NCBI GenBank assembly: GCA_028703745.1
Contig: JAQVME010000073.1
Location: 1-6,720 of the forward strand
Length of the DNA stretch: 6,720 nt
DNA from: Clostridia bacterium
Lineage (GTDB): Bacteria; Bacillota; Clostridia; Christensenellales; DTU072
Reading direction: 5' to 3'
Shown here: piece after piece, positions 1-4,037 of the stretch
How the letters are laid out: each line of letters starts with the position of its first letter
How positions within the stretch are numbered: position 1 is the stretch's first letter
Notes under the pieces: generated by a model
What the model was told of the DNA's origin: nothing
Databases searched by the model: none
Seen by the model: the letters and a program-made list of their open reading frames with translations, nothing else
Made by a program: the position numbers and the translations under genes

Positions 1-679
1 CCTCGATATACTTTCTGTCCTTGCCGTCCAGCCAGAGCACCTGGTCATAGCCCTTGTTGTTGGCAAGCTGACCTGCAAGCAGCGAAGCGGCGTAATTGCC
101 CATACATTTTGCTTCGCCCGTGCCGCCCATTGTCGTTCTTACAAATTCTTCTTCTATCATTATCTTCGTAGGCTTGAGTCCGTTCGCATAATACGCGCCC
201 ACAGGCGAAAGTATTACGAAGAATCTGTACGCGTGCGCCGGATGCACTCCCAGCATGGGGTCATAGGCTATCATCGTGGGACGGATATAAAGAGCCGTGC
301 CGTCTGCCGTAGGTATCCAGTCGCTGTCGATTTCGACAAGTTTTTTTATGCCTTCGATTACTTCCTCGGGATTTATTGCCGGCATGCAAAGCCTCTGCGC
401 GGAACGGTTCATTCTTTCCATATTGTCGTACGAACGGAACATTGTGATTTTGCCGTTCTTGTCCTTGTACGCCTTCATGCCTTCGAAAATGCCCTGTCCG
501 TAATGCAGCACGTTGGTCGAGGGGTCTATGGCAAAGTTGTCATAGGGCATAATCTGCATTTCCTGCCATGCGCCGTCCTTGTAATCCATGACAAGCATAT
601 GGTCGGTAAAATACTTTCCAAAGCCCAGCTTAGTATAGTCGGGTTTCGTCTTTTTTTGGCCGGTCAATGTTATTTTCAT
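1..679 (-). CDS. ilvE: Branched-chain amino acid aminotransferase, C-terminus cut off by the window edge
   Basis: This PLP enzyme of fold type IV reversibly transfers the amino group between glutamate and the branched 2-oxo acids, as the last step of leucine, isoleucine and valine synthesis or the first step of their breakdown, in the cytoplasm. I translated the minus strand from the ATG at 679-677; 226 codons are visible and stay open to the left edge. Family landmarks appear in order: LHYGQGIFEGMKAY at residues 58-71, a MERMNRSAQRLCMP block at 87-100, YIRPT at 131-135, and GTGEAKCMGNYAASL at 187-201, where Lys191 is the expected Schiff-base lysine. The N-terminal extension and these motifs resemble the longer, human/Bacillus-type BCAT (about 340-360 residues) rather than the shorter E. 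coli type, so roughly the last third is outside the window. An AAAGGAG ribosome binding site 8 nt upstream fixes the start. It is the last visible gene of the leftward cluster, 25 bp after yigZ. D-amino-acid aminotransferase or aminodeoxychorismate lyase are less likely given the motifs. Confidence 0.95.
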   Translation of the reverse strand, partial: MKITLTGQKKTKPDYTKLGFGKYFTDHMLVMDYKDGAWQEMQIMPYDNFAIDPSTNVLHYGQGIFEGMKAYKDKNGKITMFRSYDNMERMNRSAQRLCMPAINPEEVIEGIKKLVEIDSDWIPTADGTALYIRPTMIAYDPMLGVHPAHAYRFFVILSPVGAYYANGLKPTKIMIEEEFVRTTMGGTGEAKCMGNYAASLLAGQLANNKGYDQVLWLDGKDRKYIE

Positions 680-687
680 TTTGTTAT

Positions 688-694
688 CTCCTTT
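688..694 (-). promoter_or_regulatory. Ribosome binding site of ilvE
   Basis: The minus strand reads AAAGGAG here, followed by 8 nt and then the ATG at 679-677. This near-perfect Shine-Dalgarno sequence supports the chosen ilvE start, which no closed reading frame defines because the gene leaves the window. The site directly abuts the 3' arm of a small hairpin (695-707). Confidence 0.85.
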
Positions 695-707
695 TAGCCT
701 TTGGCTA
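695..707 (-). repeat. Small perfect inverted repeat between yigZ and ilvE
   Basis: The minus strand reads TAGCC-AAA-GGCTA, two perfect 5-base arms around a 3-base loop. The first three bases are the TAG stop codon of yigZ, and the second arm runs straight into the AAAGGAG ribosome binding site of ilvE. The stem is too short, and lacks the following U-run, to be an intrinsic terminator. As RNA it could form a weak hairpin next to the ilvE ribosome binding site; that it regulates anything is inference. Confidence 0.5.
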
Positions 708-1322
708 GTATAAATAATAATCGCTATCTATCCATTCTATCGCCGCTCTGCCCGAGCTCAATGCCGCAACGCCGTCTTCAGCGTTTTGTCTTTCGTCCTC
801 GGGACATATAAAGACTGTTTCGGCAATATCTGTATAATGGGTATCCAAAGCCTTGTATCCGGACTGCCGTATAAAGTTATTCAAGTCGGAAAGTGTGTTA
901 TAATCCGTTCTGACTACTGCCTTCAAACTCCTTGTCAAGCGCACTATCTCCGCGAGGTTTATGGTCTCTGCTACTGCCGCCGAATACGCGCCGACGAGTC
1001 CCCCGGCTCCCAGTTTTATGCCGCCGAAATACCTTGTCACCACGGCAACCACGTTGTATAGTTCACGGTTTTTTAGTACTTGCAGCATGGGCTGGCCGGC
1101 AGTGCCTCCCGGCTCTCCGTCGTCAAAAAATTTCTGCCTGTCATCCAGCATCCTTACTGCATAACAGTTGTGGGTGGCGTCGCCGTACTTCTTAGCTATG
1201 CTGTTTTTGTAGTCCAGCGCCTCGTCGAAATCCTTTACTCCCTTTATGCTGCAAATAAATACCGAACGGCTTATTTCTATGGTGTGTCGGCATTCGCTTT
1301 GTATCGTAAGGTAGCTTTGCAT
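705..1322 (-). CDS. yigZ: YigZ/IMPACT family protein (UPF0029)
   Basis: This 205-residue protein belongs to the YigZ/YvyE family, the bacterial relatives of eukaryotic IMPACT. The N-terminal domain (about residues 1-125) carries the family signature: DATHNCYA at 48-55, DDGEPGGTAGQPML at 67-80 and VVTRYFGGIKLGAGGLVGAY at 94-113. The remainder (about 130-205) fits the small C-terminal domain (DUF1949-like) that resembles an elongation-factor-G domain fold. No signal peptide or membrane segment is visible, so it is probably cytoplasmic. The length is normal for the family. The start ATG (1322-1320) shares one base with the tyrS stop codon in a TAATG overlap, and no good Shine-Dalgarno sequence precedes it, so translation probably depends on reinitiation after tyrS. 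The N-terminus MQSYLTI matches how family members begin, which supports this start. IMPACT regulates the GCN2 stress kinase in eukaryotes by binding GCN1; the bacterial function is not settled and I assign none. Confidence 0.93.
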   Translation of the reverse strand: MQSYLTIQSECRHTIEISRSVFICSIKGVKDFDEALDYKNSIAKKYGDATHNCYAVRMLDDRQKFFDDGEPGGTAGQPMLQVLKNRELYNVVAVVTRYFGGIKLGAGGLVGAYSAAVAETINLAEIVRLTRSLKAVVRTDYNTLSDLNNFIRQSGYKALDTHYTDIAETVFICPEDERQNAEDGVAALSSGRAAIEWIDSDYYLY

Positions 1323-2539
1323 TAAGACCGCACGGTGACTTTTATGTGGATTTTTTTGCCTTTATGCAACACAAAGCCGTTTTGCCTTTGTGAAGCCGAC
1401 AATTCAGAGTCAATCGCAGATATCTTGTCCTCGTCAATGACTACTCCGCCGCCTTCAATGAGCCTTTTTGCCTCGCCTTTGGATTTGGATAGCTTCAACT
1501 GCACAAGTATGTCGGCAACAAGCGGGCTTTCGATAGAAATTTCGACGCTAGGCATATTGCTCTCGTCGCCGCCAAACGCCGCTCTGGCTTGAGCCTCGGC
1601 CTGCGCCGCCGCCTCTTCGCCGTGAACTATCTTTGTTACCTCGAACGCCAGCACTTCTTTTGCGCGGTTCATTCTTTCGTCATTATACTTTGTAAGCGCG
1701 CTTATTTCGTCCAGCTCCAAAAACGTCAGGAAGCGCATACATTTGTTAACGTCGGCGTCGTCTATATTGCGGAAATATTGATAGAACTCGTACGGCGAGG
1801 TCTTATTCTTGTCAAGCCATACCGCGCCCTTTTGTGTCTTGCCCATCTTCTTGCCTTCTGACGTCGTAAGCAGCTCGAAGGTCATGGCGAAGGCAGGAAC
1901 ACTTTCCTTTCTTCTTATGAGGTCGGCGCCGGCAAGAATATTCGACCATTGGTCGTCACCGCCGCATTGCAGTCTGCAACCGTATTTTTGGCAAAGCACG
2001 AGAAAGTCATAAGCCTGCATGAGCATATAGTTGAATTCGAGAAAGGTCAAGCCCTTCTCCATGCGCACCTTGAAGCATTCGGCAGTCAACATCTTATTTA
2101 CGCTGAAATGCACGCCGATATCCCTGATGAAATCCACGTAGTTTAGCTTCAGCAGCCAGTCGGCGTTGTTTACCATGACTGCGGCGTTTTCGCCCTCGAA
2201 CGAAAAGAATTTTGACATTTGATTTTTGAAGCAGTCACAATTGTGCGCTATTATTTCTTTTGTCATCATCGTGCGAAGATCGCTTCTGCCCGAAGGGTCG
2301 CCAATCATTGCCGTGCCGCCGCCGATAAGCACTATGGGCTTATGCCCTGCCTTCTGGAGGTGACTCATTGCCATAAGCGCAAGAAAATGCCCTACGTGAA
2401 GGCTGTCGGCCGTGGGATCAAATCCGATATAAAAAGGCACGCTCTCGGTGTCAAGCAGCTTGTATAGTTCCTCTTCAAAAACCGTTTGCTTAACGAAACC
2501 TCTTTCTCTCAGTACGTCAAGCGCGTTTCTTTTTTGCAT
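1322..2539 (-). CDS. tyrS: Tyrosyl-tRNA synthetase
   Basis: This class I aminoacyl-tRNA synthetase charges tRNA-Tyr with tyrosine using ATP, in the cytoplasm, normally as a dimer. The 405-residue length is typical. The HIGH motif is HVGH at residues 48-51 inside DPTADSLHVGH, and the KMSKS loop is KKMGKT at 230-235. Tyrosine-pocket residues known from the Bacillus enzyme are present at a constant +2/+3 offset: Tyr37, Tyr171, Gln175, Asp178, and the GGDDQWSN block at 193-200 with Asp196 and Gln197. A C-terminal S4 RNA-binding domain occupies about 338-400 (LVADILVQLKLSKSKGEAKR). The gene starts 2 bp after the upstream aminotransferase; its AAGGAG ribosome binding site lies in that gene's last codons. 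It overlaps the yigZ start by one base. As an internal operon gene it has no leader of its own and no T-box, although many Bacillota tyrS genes carry one. The sequence shows no frameshift or missing catalytic motif. Confidence 0.98.
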   Translation of the reverse strand: MQKRNALDVLRERGFVKQTVFEEELYKLLDTESVPFYIGFDPTADSLHVGHFLALMAMSHLQKAGHKPIVLIGGGTAMIGDPSGRSDLRTMMTKEIIAHNCDCFKNQMSKFFSFEGENAAVMVNNADWLLKLNYVDFIRDIGVHFSVNKMLTAECFKVRMEKGLTFLEFNYMLMQAYDFLVLCQKYGCRLQCGGDDQWSNILAGADLIRRKESVPAFAMTFELLTTSEGKKMGKTQKGAVWLDKNKTSPYEFYQYFRNIDDADVNKCMRFLTFLELDEISALTKYNDERMNRAKEVLAFEVTKIVHGEEAAAQAEAQARAAFGGDESNMPSVEISIESPLVADILVQLKLSKSKGEAKRLIEGGGVVIDEDKISAIDSELSASQRQNGFVLHKGKKIHIKVTVRS

Positions 2540-2541
2540 AT

Positions 2542-3732
2542 TTACTCCTTAATTTTGTTTTTCAGCAGGTCGCCCAGTCCCTTCATGCCCGTATCAATCT
2601 GTTCGAGCGTGGCATTGGAGAAATTGAGCCTAAGAGTGTTGAACACGTCGCCTTCAGGGAAGAAGGATTCGCCGCTGACATAGGCAACCTTCTGCTGCAC
2701 GGCTTCGATAAATATCTCCTTGGTATTTATATATGACGGCAACTCCACCCAAATAAACAATCCGCCCTCGGGTTTCGTATAGCGTATCTGCGACGGAAAG
2801 TATTCTTCGATTTTTGCCAGCATGGCATCCTTTTTGGCTTTGTATAGAGGTATGACCTTCTCGAGATGCGGATCCATGTACCCTTTTCGCAAATAGGTGT
2901 CGACAATGGCTTGCGACAGCGTAGATGTGTGCACATCCGTCGCCTGCTTGCCCAGCGTCAGTTTCCTTATGATATCCTTATGTCCCACGATGAGCGCGGT
3001 GCGCAGTCCCGGACTTATGGTCTTTGAAAAAGATATATTGTAAAGGACATAGCCCTCCTTATCAAAGGACTTTATGCTCGGCACCCTCTCGCCGTCATAA
3101 CGAAGCTCGCAATAGGGATCGTCCTCAAGCAGCACCAGTTTGTATTTTGCGCAAAGCTCTGCAATCGCCTTCCGCTTGCCGGCTTCTATGGTCTTGCCGG
3201 TGGGATTTGAGAAGGTGGGCACGAGATAGAGCATCTTCGGGTTGTGTTTTTTTATTTTTTCTTCGAGGTCGGCGAGATCAAGACCTTCGTCGCCGCTCTT
3301 GACGCCGATTGGCACGGCTTCGTAGGTCTTTAGGATATGCAGCACGGCAAGATATGTCGGCTCCTCGACAAGCACGCAATCGCCCTTATTTAGGAAGGCC
3401 TTGCACATAAGGTCAATGCCCTGCTGTCCGCCGCTTATGGCAATGATGTTCTCAAAGCCTTGGTTGTATATGCCGGCTCTTTTTATATATTCAAGTCCGC
3501 TCTCGAGCAAAGGCGGGTAGCCCTCCGTCGCGCCGTATTGTAGTATCTTCAACGCCTTGTCGGAAGACAGCAGCTCATCGGCTATCTCTTTCACCTGCTT
3601 AAGCGGCAATCCCTCGTTGGCAGGCAGCCCTCCCGCGAAGGAAATGATGTCAGGCTGGGCAACCAGCTTGAATATCTCTCTTATGGCGTTCGCCGTCAAA
3701 TCTTTTATGCGGTCACTGAATCTGAATTCCAT
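2542..3732 (-). CDS. PLP-dependent aminotransferase, class I/II (2-aminoadipate/aromatic aminotransferase-like)
   Basis: This is a 396-residue fold-type I aminotransferase of the group that includes LysN, kynurenine/2-aminoadipate aminotransferases and the catalytic domain of MocR regulators. Visible landmarks are FAGGLP at 32-37, LQYGATEGYPPL at 64-75, SGGQQGIDL at 100-108, SNPTG at 175-179, LEDDPYCELRYDG at 202-214 with Asp204 and Tyr207 placed to hold the cofactor, SFSKTISPGLRTA at 234-246 with Lys237 as the PLP Schiff-base lysine, and TLRLNFS at 366-372 with Arg368 as the substrate-carboxylate arginine. There is no N-terminal winged-helix domain, so it is an enzyme and not a MocR regulator. 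The substrate cannot be read from sequence; a role with aromatic or branched-chain amino acids is inferred from the adjacent tyrS and downstream ilvE. A GGAGGT ribosome binding site 4 nt before the ATG supports the start. It is the first gene of the leftward operon, behind the promoter at 3754-3782. Confidence 0.93.
   Translation of the reverse strand: MEFRFSDRIKDLTANAIREIFKLVAQPDIISFAGGLPANEGLPLKQVKEIADELLSSDKALKILQYGATEGYPPLLESGLEYIKRAGIYNQGFENIIAISGGQQGIDLMCKAFLNKGDCVLVEEPTYLAVLHILKTYEAVPIGVKSGDEGLDLADLEEKIKKHNPKMLYLVPTFSNPTGKTIEAGKRKAIAELCAKYKLVLLEDDPYCELRYDGERVPSIKSFDKEGYVLYNISFSKTISPGLRTALIVGHKDIIRKLTLGKQATDVHTSTLSQAIVDTYLRKGYMDPHLEKVIPLYKAKKDAMLAKIEEYFPSQIRYTKPEGGLFIWVELPSYINTKEIFIEAVQQKVAYVSGESFFPEGDVFNTLRLNFSNATLEQIDTGMKGLGDLLKNKIKE
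2545..2550 (-). promoter_or_regulatory. Ribosome binding site of tyrS inside the upstream gene
   Basis: The minus strand reads AAGGAG 5 nt before the tyrS ATG (2539-2537). These bases also encode the last Lys-Glu codons of the upstream aminotransferase, whose TAA stop follows at 2544-2542. The overlap of coding sequence and ribosome binding site implies coupled translation of the two genes. Confidence 0.85.
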
Positions 3733-3736
3733 AATT

Positions 3737-3742
3737 ACCTCC
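3737..3742 (-). promoter_or_regulatory. Ribosome binding site of the class I/II aminotransferase
   Basis: The minus strand reads GGAGGT, a perfect core Shine-Dalgarno sequence, with 4 nt before the ATG at 3732-3730. The spacing is on the short side. The site lies only a few bases downstream of the predicted transcription start near 3747. Confidence 0.85.
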
Positions 3743-3753
3743 GATTTTTATTA

Positions 3754-3782
3754 ATTATATAACTAAAAAGATATTAAGGCAA
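3754..3782 (-). promoter_or_regulatory. Predicted sigma-A promoter of the aminotransferase-tyrS-yigZ-ilvE operon
   Basis: On the minus strand, TTGCCT (3782-3777, four of six -35 matches) is followed after exactly 17 bp by TATAAT (3759-3754, perfect -10). Transcription would start near 3747 at an A, leaving a leader of only about 15 nt that is little more than the ribosome binding site. No extended -10 TG is present. The call rests on consensus match and position only. Confidence 0.65.
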
Positions 3783-3850
3783 GTTTTCGCCGCTAAAAAA
3801 TGAGAGCAAACGGCACAAAAGCAAAGCTGAAAATAGAAATCCCTTCGGTA

Positions 3851-3866
3851 TAGCTTGTTCTAGCTT
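3851..3866 (+). repeat. Direct repeat TAGCTT with 10-bp period
   Basis: TAGCTT occurs at 3851-3856 and again at 3861-3866, one DNA helical turn apart, and the second copy runs directly into TATAAT (3867-3872). Such phasing is what paired same-face protein contacts would look like, but six-base repeats arise easily by chance in AT-rich DNA. Confidence 0.35.
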
Positions 3867-3878
3867 TATAATGTCTTG

Positions 3879-3893
3879 ATTATTGACAATAAT
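3879..3893. repeat. Perfect 15-bp palindrome, possible operator
   Basis: ATTATTG-A-CAATAAT is a perfect inverted repeat with 7-base arms around a central A. It overlaps a second odd palindrome, ACAAT-A-ATTGT, at 3886-3896, so ATTG half-sites occur three times in alternating orientation every 5 bp (3882-3885, 3887-3890, 3892-3895). The site lies about 77 bp upstream of the secA -35 and about 97 bp upstream of the leftward -35. It resembles a dimeric repressor or activator site, but I cannot match it confidently to a known regulator. Confidence 0.45.
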
Positions 3894-3969
3894 TGTGACG
3901 ATAAGAAAACGGCAAAATCCGCGCTTACGCATAAAGGTCTATGGCTTGTTTTCTATGATATTACTTGAC

Positions 3970-3998
3970 TTGACGGCGTGTAAATGATAGCATATAAA
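3970..3998 (+). promoter_or_regulatory. secA: Predicted sigma-A promoter of secA
   Basis: TTGACG (3970-3975, five of six -35 matches) and TATAAA (3993-3998, five of six -10 matches) are separated by the optimal 17 bp. Transcription would start near 4005, giving a leader of about 33 nt before the secA ATG. A tandem TTGACT (3965-3970) overlaps the -35, but no -10 lies at a suitable distance for it. Confidence 0.75.
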
Positions 3999-4027
3999 CT
4001 ACTGATATTTATATTATATTAAAAAAA

Positions 4028-4033
4028 AGAGGT
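4028..4033 (+). promoter_or_regulatory. Ribosome binding site of secA
   Basis: AGAGGT follows a run of A residues and lies 4 nt before the ATG at 4038-4040. It is a moderate rather than perfect Shine-Dalgarno match. The A-rich stretch just upstream may help keep the start unstructured. Confidence 0.7.
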
Positions 4034-4037
4034 AATA

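Larger units (their letters stand above)
3733..4037. other. Divergent intergenic region between the leftward operon and secA
   Basis: These 305 bases are AT-rich and separate two divergently read genes. At the left is a minus-strand promoter and ribosome binding site for the aminotransferase operon; at the right is a plus-strand promoter and ribosome binding site for secA. The middle (about 3783-3965) holds a helically phased TAGCTT repeat, a plus-strand TATAAT lacking a matching -35, and a perfect 15-bp palindrome. I see no T-box antiterminator sequence, riboswitch core, tRNA or intrinsic terminator. The only short reading frames are tiny and unconvincing. Confidence 0.8.

Noticed and set aside
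233..697. Plus-strand open frame of 154 codons opposite ilvE
   Set aside because: It lies antisense to a clear branched-chain aminotransferase, has no ribosome binding site and resembles no family; it is a shadow of the real gene's codon pattern.
3800..3853. 17-codon reading frame on the plus strand in the intergenic region
   Set aside because: There is no Shine-Dalgarno sequence before the ATG, and the peptide is Lys-rich and unremarkable; chance is sufficient.
3823..3867. AAAGCT...AGCTTT inverted repeat as a hairpin or terminator
   Set aside because: The arms are six bases with a 33-base loop, are AT-rich and have no adjacent U-run in the right place; the structure would not be stable.
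3883..3888. Perfect TTGACA as a -35 element
   Set aside because: No -10-like hexamer lies 16-19 bp downstream on the plus strand (the bases there are AAAACG-like). It is better explained as part of the palindrome.
3933..3958. AAAGGT followed by ATG and a 5-codon frame, as a possible leader peptide
   Set aside because: It lies upstream of the predicted secA promoter, encodes only Met-Ala-Cys-Phe-Leu and has no attenuator structure after it.
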